DNA of 64,000 bases, from NCBI GenBank assembly GCA_026168455.1, contig CM047428.1, positions 36,631,255 to 36,695,254 on the forward strand. Reading direction: 5' to 3'. A program made the position numbers and the translations under genes. Under the pieces are notes generated by a model. The model was not told the DNA's origin. It did no database searches and was given only the letters and a program-made list of their open reading frames with translations. Positions 44,296 through 54,650 of the stretch are shown here, one piece after another; position 1 is the first letter of the stretch; every line of letters begins with the position of its first letter. The DNA is from Theocolax elegans (taxonomy: Eukaryota > Arthropoda > Insecta > Hymenoptera > Cerocephalidae).

Positions 44296-45205
44296 ACGGC
44301 GGAATATTTATGTAAAATATATATATTTCAAAATTATGTTTTTTCAAGAATAGATAATATATGTATTTTTTCCGTGTGAATATAACTTGAAAGAATGTGT
44401 ATTAGTTTACTCATTCCTGATAAAACTCATAAAATTTTTAAATGTGTATATTCAATAATGATAACAGATCTAAAATCGAATGTAATGCTTTAAATACAGA
44501 TGCAAAATTGTTTGAAGATAAATTAAATATTAATCAAGTATAACATAACATACACTTTTCCAAATATCCATATGATATATACAATGGGTTAAAAATTAAG
44601 TACATTAATTATTGCATTTTTAAGATAATTCTATCATAAACAGTAATGGCAAAAGAAAATTCAAATTTTAACTGTGGCAATATAAAATACGAATTACATT
44701 TGAAAAGTTTTTCAAAGATTATTAATTTAGGAGCATTTAATTTAAATATTTTTTAAATTAAAATTTCATAACTGTATGGATATATTAGTGAGTAGATAAT
44801 GTATATTTATATAAAACAACATTTGAAATAAACAAGTATATATTTATTAGAAACAGAAGGTTATTTAAGGAATGAATTTGTTTATAATAAACAAAATAAA
44901 TATATGGGCTCTGTAACTAAAGGGAAAAATAAATTGGATATAATTATGGATTAAAACGCAAATTTTGAAAGAGGGTGCAAATTACGAATTACGGGAGATA
45001 TGGAAGAAACAGGTTTTTATTTATACGCCGGTAAAATGTTATAAATAGTTCTTTAACTTTAATACATAAACTAGCATCCCCCGTCGCGGCTTCGCCCGCT
45101 CTGTAATTGTATAGAACTCGAAATATTAGAAAATAGCATGAAGATTGGTTTACTGTATTTCAGTTTTCTTTGGTTTTGAATAATGTTTTTAAAGAACTTC
45201 ACGGT
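43426..45205. repeat. Tandem duplication, unit 2
   Basis: A near-identical copy of 41621-43425, with many single-base indels and a different (TG)n length (44229-44295). Its right end lies inside the Helitron helicase reading frame, so the duplicated unit was taken across the Helitron's 3' terminus. Confidence 0.85.
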
Positions 45206-46468
45206 AGACAACATTTTTTGTTTGTGAACTGTTTGGTAATAAAAGAAATTGATTTTCTGATGTACCTGTTCTTGACAATCCAACATACAATTGACCGTGT
45301 GAAAAACAATCATATCGCAAATCAATCCCAACGTATTAAAATGTCTGACATTGAGCCTTATTAATTGTAATAGCAAACGATACCTTAATTCGGAATTGAA
45401 GTCGCTTAAATTGAAAAGGTAAATCAGTAGGGATCATGGGTATGCGGGGTATAAGAGCAATTTCTCCTGCCTAAATAATATTATTTCGCATGGCTTTAAT
45501 TTGTAGCCGCATACCATTACACAATATTGGAGGATTTATATTGCGCAATAGTATTATTGGAACCCCGATTTTAAGTTGTAGGTTGTGTGGTGGAAATCCA
45601 GCTGGATTAAGAGAATTTAGAAATTCTTGTAGATAATGAACAGCATCTTCAGTATTGACTGCAGTATCAATCGATCTGTATTCTTTACTGTCTCCTTCAA
45701 CATGACCTAAAATAGTATTGTTAATTTAAAGGCAAAAATGTTCCGGGGTGTAACGATGGCTCTTTCGCATAGCCAGGAGTATGGTTTCTCTAACAGGTCA
45801 TCAATATTCAGATAAACTGAGGAAATAAGAGTATCAATAGTTTGCACAATCTTACCTAGTTTTGAATCGACAGATATACAGTCATTTACATTGGACATTG
45901 TTCAATTTCCGACACTGAGTAATTGTGATGGAAATTGCGCATTTCCACCTCCGAGATGAACTCTCATATTTGCTTTTAAATTCAAATTATGAATAGATCC
46001 CCATATCGGTGATGATGTAAGACATACCTTGCTTATATCAGCTCTTGTTCCTCTAGGTATAACTGGCAAAGTTTGCCGAAAATCTCCAGCAAAGACAATA
46101 GTTAAACCGCCCATCAACTTATCGCACAATCTAAGATCTCTGAGAGTTCGATCGATTGCTGCAACATGAGCTCGATGAATCATAGTACATTCGTCCCATA
46201 CGATAAGTTTTGTATCTTCAAAGATTTTACCAAGAAGACCATTTTTACGGATAGAACAAACTGATTCTTGGTCACATGAGACATTCAAGGGTAGTTTGAA
46301 AGTTGAGTGAGCTGTTCTACTACCAGCTAGAAGCATTGTGGCAATACCTGATGATGCTACACCAATAGCTAAGCTACCAGTTGTACGAACGTATGCAAGA
46401 AATGGATTAATTAGAAAAGTTTTGCCAGTGCCTCCAGGAGCATCTAAAAAAAATTTCTTTTCTATCAC
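45189..46468 (-). pseudogene. Helitron PIF1-like helicase domain
   Basis: LDAPGGTGKTFL is Walker A and IVWDECTM is Walker B; GIATMLLAGSRTAHS and FAGDFRQTLPVIPRG are further SF1 motifs. The first stretch is open from 46468 to 45902. Continuing frames carry NPAGFPPHNLQLKIG, FAITINKAQ and [12 protein letters not shown], reaching a stop at 45189. Frameshifts near 46460 (an A/T run) and around 45900 plus internal stops break it. The last ~15 codons are duplicated at 43.4 kb. Confidence 0.8.
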
Positions 46469-46536
46469 TATTCACATTTTGCGTAATAGAATCATATGCT
46501 TGACGCTGATCGGGTACTAATTTGGGAAGATTAATA

Positions 46537-48354
46537 TTAATTAACATTAATATTAGAGGGATTTCGGTACATTAAATCATAAGGGTTTTCATCATCTAAC
46601 TCGCTACGAATTGGCGTTGGTAAGCCGAAATCACATAAGTACCTTTCACCCAGACTAACAACCTTATCTTCAATTGCAATAAGACCTCTATTAAAAATAT
46701 CTTCAGAATAAGTAATGGAGTCATCATTGTTGTGACATCTAGCTTGGTATAAAATATCTTCACAGAAATCTTTTTTAAATGAGTCCCATAAAATAAGTGG
46801 TTGAGAAGGATTGCAAAATACTAAAATAATAGCAAATAAATCTCTCAATTTGGATGGAATTTGAGAAATAGAAGCATCTGCAATAGTGTCTTTCCAATGA
46901 TTATCATTTTCTAGAAGACCTAATGCATTGCAAGCTGCTTTGCACGTTGGATAAATAACACCATTAACAGTTCGTAAATAATTAAATGAGGTTGGTCCTC
47001 GAACGTGATATAAAAGCATACGTAGATGAAAACATTCACTTTGATTAGGATGAATCGTATACACTCTACCGAGAGCTGTATCTTTTTTGATACCAGGAAA
47101 GCCATCGACATCCAATCCACGTTTCCTTCTAGAGAATTTATTATTACTCCAAGTATAATAAGTTGGAACTTTAGAATACAAAAGTGTTTTGACAAAGTCA
47201 TCTGATTGACAGAGACTGAAAAAAGCAATGAGAGTAGTTTTACGCGGATTGTCAAGAATATCATGCAAGTTGTCTTTAGAAAAATAAACACGTTGGTTAT
47301 TTTCTAAATGAACAGCTAAATGGAGCACGGTAGGAAATCGTTCGTGGATAGAAAAATCAAAAAATCGCCACGTTGCTTCAGAAGTGCATATGTAACGACC
47401 ATTAATATAGCAATCCAATTCATCTGCGTTATTTTTAATAGAAAATGATGCTGAATCTACTCCTTTAGTAATATATTTACAAACATACTTAATAGCTCGT
47501 ACTGAATTGCAAAATTCTGAATTAATGTGGGCATTAAAACTTCGTAATAAGTATGCACTATAGAGGACAACCTATCTGTTATCAATATCAATGGTAGTAC
47601 CGCGTATATTTACAGTAGCCGTGCATCCTCCAGCTTCAGGTTTCCTTCTACGATAGGTTGGATATCCATCATCACCAGTCTGTGTCTCTGATACGAATGA
47701 GCGAGGATATTTTTTAGTACACTTGCCATCTTTCATGCAAGGTGACGATGGGATAAGATCACCACAGGGTCCGTGAATCATATTTTTACAAACAATATCG
47801 AACAATAATGGATCGTCTTCTTTATTAGGAAGTTCAGCAGAAATAATGAGATCTATTTCGTCAGGTTGAATTTTAATATCTAACGCCAAAAGTAAATGAG
47901 CTTGTGGTAATCCTCGCTTTTGCCACTCCACACTATATGCATAACAGTTTACTTTACCAAAAACTTCTTTTTTCGTTATTTCATCCATAAACTTTTTCAG
48001 CTTAAGGTGAAATACTCGACAGACAATGTCATGTCTATCAGATGACTTTTGTCCAGGAAAAAGTTCATTTTTTATTTCTGGCCAGTTAGGGTTGCAAGTA
48101 AAAGTAATAAACAAATCTGGTCTTCCAAATTTACGCACGTAAGTCATGGCATCTTCTGTTTTTTCATGCATATACGGAGGTAAACCAGTGAAAGAATATG
48201 GAAGTATAATACGTTGGCCAATATTAGCAGCTTGAATATCGGCATCATGATTAATTGCATCTCTTAAATGTATATATTCATCAGCACGTAATTTTTTTTG
48301 ATTGTGTCGAATATAATTTAATCGCTCAGTAATCATTTTTGCTATCATGTCCAC
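46537..48354 (-). pseudogene. Helitron RepHel, rolling-circle Rep domain
   Basis: In frame with the preceding part. PDLFITFTCNPNWPEI and RVFHLKLKKFMDEI are standard Rep blocks. The HUH-type metal site reads RGLPQAHLLLAL, where most Helitrons have HAH, so the first His is Gln here. A TAG at 47572-47574 stands where the family usually has Trp in DNRWVV. Downstream, AIKYVCKYITKG carries the paired Tyr of the nicking site. The second stretch (47418-46537) is the region between Rep and helicase. Two further frameshifts separate it from the helicase. Rep would nick and join single strands in rolling-circle transposition. Confidence 0.8.
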
Positions 48355-49572
48355 TCAGTACTGATTAAAAAGATTTTTAAAATAATGTATATAGTTTTCA
48401 GAATTTTTTTTAATCATAAGCCTGTAAACGTAAAATTGCATGCAAGAAACAGTTTTATTTTGGCGATTATTAGGGTGACACTGTTGAATTGTAAGATAAT
48501 ATCCATCTTCTCCTCTAGGAAACATAAGAGGACATTGAAGAGGATCATAAGAACGGTGAAGCTCTGATACTCGTTGTATTTGATTATTTCGACAAAGCAG
48601 AACAATATCTCTTGGACCTTTATCTTCGTCTACCAATAGTACAGCAACTTCGTTAACAACTGTCGCACTATAGCGACCTCGATGTTGATTTGTAGGCACA
48701 CGATCAGAATGAATTATTAATTTGAAATCGTCGTTTGAACTTAATGTTTTTTCCAAATTATACTTAAAACTTCTAATTAAATTATTATTATGATGAAAAA
48801 CATTCTGTAAGGTTTCAATTAATTCTCTATTTAAATTTGGAACAATATTTGATCTAAGTGATAACTGATCAGCATCGGAAAGAAAGTATATTTGTAAAAA
48901 TTGGTGATTATTATTAGCCGCCGGCAGTAAACTTCCTATGCTATGGTAAACTTGGCCTTGGATTTTAAAAGTTGGCATAAAATTCTCTTCCACAACTTGC
49001 TTCGCTCCAAAAGAAGTCATTTGAAACAATGTATTATATTTTCTAGCATTATCAAGAAAATGTTTTGATTGTGGATGCAATCCTAAAATTAAATCTTTTA
49101 GAGGTTGCGGTGGTTCATCAAATTGTAATAACGAAATTTTACTTCCAGTGCAACACATGCCAGGCGCTTCATCTTTCCATTTCTTAGCACAACAATGAGT
49201 ACATATTTTATCCATTGCACCAATTTTTGCATTTTCTAAATCAATATAATTAATATGAGCATCATATTCATTTGCAGCCCTAGGCGTAGAAACACGTCTA
49301 TTGTACATAGAACGAATACGCTGATCATCGAGTCGTTGTAATCGCCTGATTGATGATTCGCGATGTCTTTGAGAAGAAGTTTGTAAACGTTGTTGTAATA
49401 AACGCATTTCTCTGATTGGGCTTATTTCGCGTTCTTGATTATTAGCAGATAGTGCTCTTAATTGTGACAGTCGAGCTTCACGCTCATCGAAGGTTTCATT
49501 CGTTCGAACATTAGCCATACGCCTGGCATTGGATGTTTTCCGAGATAAATTAGATTTTGGCATTGTACACAA
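48355..49572 (-). pseudogene. Helitron RepHel, N-terminal part
   Basis: 405 aa from ATG at 49572. The start is basic and Ser/Arg-rich. A Cys/His cluster KICTHCCAKKW...GMCC follows at about residues 118-140, then ILGLHPQSKHFLDNARKYN and LHRSYDPLQCPLMFPRGEDG, which are conserved Helitron N-terminal blocks preceding Rep. The frame ends at TGA (48355-48357) after NLFNQY and resumes in the same frame with VDMIAKM, so this is a single in-frame nonsense mutation. Confidence 0.8.
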
Positions 49573-50276
49573 AATATATTTATCTTCTATACAAATAATT
49601 TAAGAATCAATAGTAAGTAAATAATAAGAACAATTAATAATTACAAATAAGAAGCAATATTAAAATTTACGAATAAAACCCTAAAGACAATGTGTGGTGA
49701 TCTCAATGGTAGACACAATTGTCTAACATAGATTCAAAGGCACCAAGTTATAAAATTTGACATTTTAGTAGATGTAAATTATTCACCAGTAGCATGAACA
49801 GCGCAACGGCCGATCGCCACTTTGTAAAGTTTTAAGTGACCCAACAATTAATAGGCAAATGTTTTCGATAAATCAAACAAATAATTTAACGAAAAATGGA
49901 ACTCGTTAATTCAATACTTAGAATCCAACGAAAGCTTAACGTTTACGAAAAATAAATTTTTATCGTAACTCTCAGATGACTCGAACGATCGAGCCCGGCT
50001 GATACATATGTACTAAGTAGCGATAAATTTGTCGCATGCAGCGCCAGACCGTCAGCCGCCTATCGACCAGCGCCTGAACTACCGTGCATCCTGTAAGTGT
50101 AAAAAATTTTATTTTTCTAACAATGAAGCAAAACGATTTTTTATATAAACTATAGCCTATGACACTTCATAGTACATATAGAAACTACAGTTAAAATTTC
50201 GTTACAATCGATTGTGTAGTTTTTGAGATTTTTGCGCACATATAAACAAACGCTTCCTCTTTATATAATAGTAAGA

Positions 50277-51248
50277 CTAGTAAGATAGTCAGATAAGATA
50301 AGATAAGATAAGATTTATTTATTTAAGAAGAAAGTTTTACTACTCTAAAGGTACAAAATATTAATGACATAGAACTTTTGGCAATGATCCTTCGTCATTA
50401 CATAAATTAATTTTAGAAGGTGAGGTTCTATTTAGATCCGTTTAAAATAATCCAAAATTTTAATAAGTAGTTACTAAATACTGCAATTTAGTAAGTATAT
50501 GCACTTTACTATTTTTGGTAAGTTAATTTTTCATTAACATTTATAATAATTAAAATATAAATTGAAACTGTATAAGAATTCATATAGTTTAAAATTTACA
50601 ATTAACATTTAATATGTCTCGATTTTTTTTATTATTTTTATTCTGATTTCATTACAATAAATTTTGGTAAAAACTTTTATTGATCTCACGTGAGATCTCA
50701 TGCCAAAATCTCATGTGATTTTTCAATCGAAACACTGCTCAAACTTCCGAAAAAATAAGATATCAATTTAATAGTATGGGGGGTCACTTTTTTAGTGATA
50801 ACTCCCCCCCAGATAAGCTCAAAAATTAAGGTTTTTAAGCGATTCAGGCATATTTACGATTTTTTTTAATTTCTCACGTGAGATCTCACGTGAGATCTCA
50901 CATGAGAAGTTGAAAAAATCAACCTCGGAATCCGAGCTGCCGGGGGAATCCCAGCAGGTCTCGGCATAGCGGCGACATATACGGGCAGATGATGTTTGGC
51001 GGTATGTGGGCAATACATTCCCAATTGTGGCGGCAATATACTGGCAGTATGTTTTCAGTGACTATTACCCATTGCTCTGTACAATAATGGCAATAGTTTA
51101 TATTTCTACTCGGGCAGTCAGGTGATTTCTCATGACAAAATTTCAGGTGCCGGAAATAAGAGAAAATGATTGTAAGTTTTATTAAAAAAAGTATTCATAA
51201 AAATTTTTTTTTTCAATTATAAAGAATCGATAAACACGAGGTAAAATG
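50277..51248. other. AT-rich spacer with AGATA repeats and CACGTG palindromes
   Basis: An (AGATA)n run lies at 50293-50320. Two clusters of CTCACGTGAGATCTCA occur at 50685-50700 and, as overlapping units, at 50872-50906, each a perfect palindrome. No gene is supported. Confidence 0.6.
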
Positions 51249-51654
51249 TGTGACGGAAATCGTCACATAATCTATTCACGACGAATAGAATATTTAAATT
51301 CGCTAATTGTGAATCGTCGGAGCCTTCCGTATGCCAAGGCCAATCGACGACACTAATTTATTTCATTTTAGTAAAATAAATGTTTTATTCATTGTTATTT
51401 TAATTATTGAGTGTGTTTATTATTTTTTCCCGCTCCCGCCCACATTTACTATTTAATTAAATCGAGTCGAGGCAAGGAGGATCACCCGAATCTTCCACAC
51501 CGTGCGTCTCAGCGAACTCATGTTCCTGGCGACAAACCCGCAGTTCGTGTTAAATAAATTAATTGTGTGCGCGGTATTGGGCAACGCGGCTCAATGGTTA
51601 TTTTTAATTATTACAAAAAATTAATTTTACCGGGTACGCGAATACATCGTTACA
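51249..51654 (+). repeat. Gypsy 5' LTR (406 bp)
   Basis: Begins TGTGACGGAAATCGTCACAT and ends CATCGTTACA, two bases before the PBS. The first ~120 bp match the start of the 3' LTR at 57809 (AATCGTCACATAATCTATTC in both). After that the two LTRs diverge. Confidence 0.75.
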
Positions 51655-51656
51655 AA

Positions 51657-51674
51657 TGGCGACCGTGACAGGAC
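51657..51674 (+). other. Gypsy primer-binding site, tRNA-Arg(UCG)
   Basis: TGGCGACCGTGACAGGAC is fully complementary over 18 nt to the 3' end (with CCA) of insect tRNA-Arg(UCG), as recalled from the known Drosophila sequence. It sets the element's direction as plus. The leader continues to about 51774, where the LINE-bearing GA tract begins. Confidence 0.8.
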
Positions 51675-51771
51675 GTATACGGTGTCGTCCTCACCGATTT
51701 TAAATTATTAGACATTGTAGGCCATAATTTCGCGAGCAAGCGGTGTCGCAGCGAAACGTGAGCGGGTTGAG

Positions 51772-51815
<44 letters not shown>

Positions 51816-52146
51816 TGAATGAATGAATCTAGTTTATTGGGCCTTTTGGGATAGAAACCCCGTAGGCACTTCAGCAATACATTTGAGATATTGTACAAAA
51901 TAAATAAAAATAAACAATGAATAAAAATCCTTAAAACTACGCAACAAAAATAAAATATATATATACAAACATAATAAAATTAAAATTTGATAGTTCAACA
52001 AATGAATATCTTAACGCAGTATAAAAAATAATAAATAAAATAAAATACAGTGACCACCATACAACATATTTACAAGCATTGAAAAATTTAAATTTAAATA
52101 ACGCATGATAATACTGATTTAATAAAACTAAACTATAAAATCTATG

Positions 52147-52600
52147 CTACTCCGTTTGGAAACAGGGGATAGCAGCTGCACTTTTTGAGTTCATATCAAT
52201 GTTGAAATCTCCCGTGACGATAAAGCTGTTGCAATCTGGTAAAATATCAGAAAGAACCTCAAAAAATTCGCTCGGATAGGCGGCTGTTGGCCTACGATAG
52301 ACCACTGCTAGAAGAGTCGTTAACGAGCCACTTACCAAGCGTACGATTAAGAATTCCGGTTTGTTAGAAAAAACCGAATCCGAGTTTGCAACAACGTAAC
52401 CTTATACTCCTCATGTATGTACGCAATACATAACCAGGTAATTCAAAAATATCAGAGGAATCGTGTTCAGTAAGGAAGGTTTCGGTTAATGCGATGACAT
52501 CGAAAGATCTCGGATAGATTGAAGCTTCAATGGCTGCAAAATGAGTTTTTAGACGATTTATGTTAGTATGAGAGATGGAAAATGAGTTAGATGAAATGTG
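52147..52600 (-). pseudogene. LINE endonuclease N-terminal remnant
   Basis: Frames with DVIALTETFLTEHD, LAVVYRRPTAAYPSEFF and SFIVTGDFNIDMNS identify the first part of an APE-type endonuclease. The metal-binding Glu (TETF) and the GDFN block are present. The frame is shifted at about 52340-52400, and the protein ends shortly after GDFN at the deletion point. Confidence 0.7.
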
Positions 52601-52633
52601 TTTGTTATTTTTATTAGCCCGACCACTCCTGTC

Positions 52634-53843
52634 TCATTTAGCATGCGAGGAAGATGAGGAGAGCGGCTGCAGGTTTAGTATGTCGGCTTCAGAGGTTACA
52701 CGCGTCAATGGCCCATCTCTCGTCTCCCGTATATATACTTTCAAATTAACTACTAGGGGCCTCGCATAGCCCAACTCTGTACACTTTCGATTTGCTGACG
52801 CCCAAAGTTTAAAAATGGTTTTTGGCCATAATGGTCTAATAAAAATAGCGTTGTTTTCTCCCTCTCCGAAAATTTCGCGCGCCTTTCGTCCTTTCAGAAG
52901 GTAAGCTTTATCCACGACCGCATTTCTGGCTGACGTAGAGGATAGTCTAATAACAACCCCTTTGCTTTTAGGTTGCGATGTGCTCTCACCGGAGCCTGTA
53001 CCCACTCGCGAAACCCACGGACGAATGTCAATAACCTGCTTTGCCAGCATCGGCAGATTTATTACTCCAATTAATTTTCAACTAACATCTCATCCGAGAA
53101 TCTCGAGACCAGCGGAAGGCCCAGAACAAGCAATTCACAAGTGTCTTTAAGCGAGTCAACTGAAACAGCGGTGCGCGAGACGCCCATAGAGCACTTCGAC
53201 ACATCAGACTCCAACGCCTGTAACTCGAGTTTACCGTGTTTATTTTTACATTCATGTCACTTATTTTGCGGTTTGTCTGCTCCTCAAGTGTGTCTACGCG
53301 AGCATGAAGCGCCTTTAGATCCGCCCCAACCACATCCATCTTCTCTTCTACCCGACCAACCATTTCCGTAATCGGACTAATATCTTTTCTCAGGTCTTCT
53401 TTGAGACCACGCGCAAATGCTTCTAACCACGGCGGTGGAGCGGCCGCCATTTGAACGGAGTCAACGAGTGTATCGCGAGCTACCTGATTAGAGAAGGTGG
53501 GCGCGGCGCCGCGTGGTTGCTTGGCAACCTTCGTTGTTGATGGCGACGGAGGCGAGGCAACGCGCTTCGCGCAAGGAGTAGAGGGAGTGGGCGTGGCCGT
53601 CAGTGGGATAACGTCAGTCACCTCAGTCAGCCGTGGCAACCCAGTCGGTGGCTCCCCCGCCTCGGTAGAGGTGTGAATTACCGCCTTGATTCGCGCTAGT
53701 ACGCAACAGCGACGCTCTGTTGAGCCCGGCGCGATTTCATAACAGTTAGTATGTACTAAGCTGTTACATACTGCGCAAACCTCAGAATAATCCTTCCTCG
53801 TGACTCGACCACCGCAGACGAAGCAGCCTCGCGACGTTGCCAT
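52634..53843 (-). pseudogene. LINE ORF1 with PHD-type finger, one frameshift
   Basis: The first part (53843-53130) has CFVCGGRVTRKDYSEVCAVC and HTNCYEI...RCC, the same finger as the ORF1 at 20.5 kb, and both share AKRVASPPSPSTTKVAKQPR-like linkers (AKQPRGAAPT in both). A coiled coil follows (residues about 150-215). A one-base frameshift around 53050-53130 separates the C-terminal domain (53050-52634; VVIRLSSTSARNAVVDKAYL, IFIRPLWPKTIF). Moderately diverged from the 20.5-kb ORF1. Confidence 0.8.
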
Positions 53844-54149
53844 TTTCGCGGTATTTATCTCAACTCATCCAACCTTGCCGGGTGTCACGTACTCCTGAAT
53901 ATTGGCTGACCTGCTGATTTTTAACCGCCCAAGCGAACTCCACTGAACTGCTCAACTAACCTCCAAAATTTTTCGAGTTTCAATATAAATTTACAAGAAC
54001 CACTGGCCACAGAAAGTTGCAACTATTATTTGAATAGCTCCTGCAGACAGCCTCCGGTCCTATCAATTGCTGGAAAAAACTCCAGGCGACGATGTGAGTA
54101 AACAATGATAGCGAGAACACAGAGCACAAAATTGGGAGGCTTTTACTCG

Positions 54150-54189
<40 letters not shown>

Positions 54190-54192
<3 letters not shown>

Positions 54193-54650
54193 CTGCGTGT
54201 GAGACTCGTCTCTATACCGGAGGATACACCGGTATATGGGGAGAGAGTTCGCGCTCGACCGTGTTTAGCCGGAAGCGCCCGAACTCACCGTGATCAGTCT
54301 TTTCCGATCGCAAGCTTGACGGCAGATCCTTGTCTGGATTGTATGGAAGCGGCAAAGTAGGGAGAGAGTAGCTTGCGCCGCGGATCGCGGGCAGCGAGAA
54401 TCCCCCACCCTCCCGAACAGCGCGCAAGGAAAAACTTCGCGAGAGCCGATCATCATCGGCTCTCTCCGATTGCGCCCGCGAGTGGGAGTGAGAGAGAGAA
54501 TCCCTAGTCGCGGGAAATCGGAGTTAGTTGCGAGACGGGCTATCCTGTGTGTGAGAGAGAGATAGCGCGATCGCCTGGCCCTTTCGCGAATAAAGTCTTC
54601 GCAGCTGGATTCGCTGAGAGAAACCACTGCGGCAAATTATTTTATTTTTT
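54190..54650 (+). other. GC-rich LTR-like block with AATAAA
   Basis: Contains TTTAGCCGGAAGCGCCCG, similar to TTTTTAGCCGGAAGTACCG in the 3' LTR at 58080, and AATAAAGTCTTCGC at about 54590, comparable to AATAAAGACGG at 58226. It is probably part of an LTR or U5-leader of a related Gypsy element. Exact ends are not visible. Confidence 0.35.

Larger units (their letters stand above)
45071..50276 (-). mobile_element. Helitron, ~5.2 kb, near full length
   Basis: On the minus strand a plausible 5' end TCTTACTATTATATAAAGAG lies at 50276. The 3' end has the hairpin GCGGGCGAAGCCGC followed by GACGGGGGATGCTAG, ending in CTAG at 45071, with a T beyond it. Between them are a ~700-bp leader, a zinc-binding N-terminal region, a Rep (HUH) domain and a PIF1-like helicase, the expected RepHel order. 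The 3' flank base fits insertion next to T; the 5' flank is not the expected A, so the 5' end is approximate. Confidence 0.85.
51811..54150 (-). mobile_element. CR1-group LINE with most of ORF2 deleted
   Basis: Lies between GA runs at 51775-51810 and 54152-54189 (CT on its own sense strand). In minus orientation: 5' UTR (54150-53844), ORF1 (53843-52634), endonuclease N-terminal two-thirds (about 52600-52147), then directly 3' UTR and a GGGGTTTCTATCCC hairpin, AATAAAC and a (ATTC)n tail at 51811-51829. The rest of the endonuclease and all of RT are missing, so it is an internally deleted, non-autonomous copy. Confidence 0.8.
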
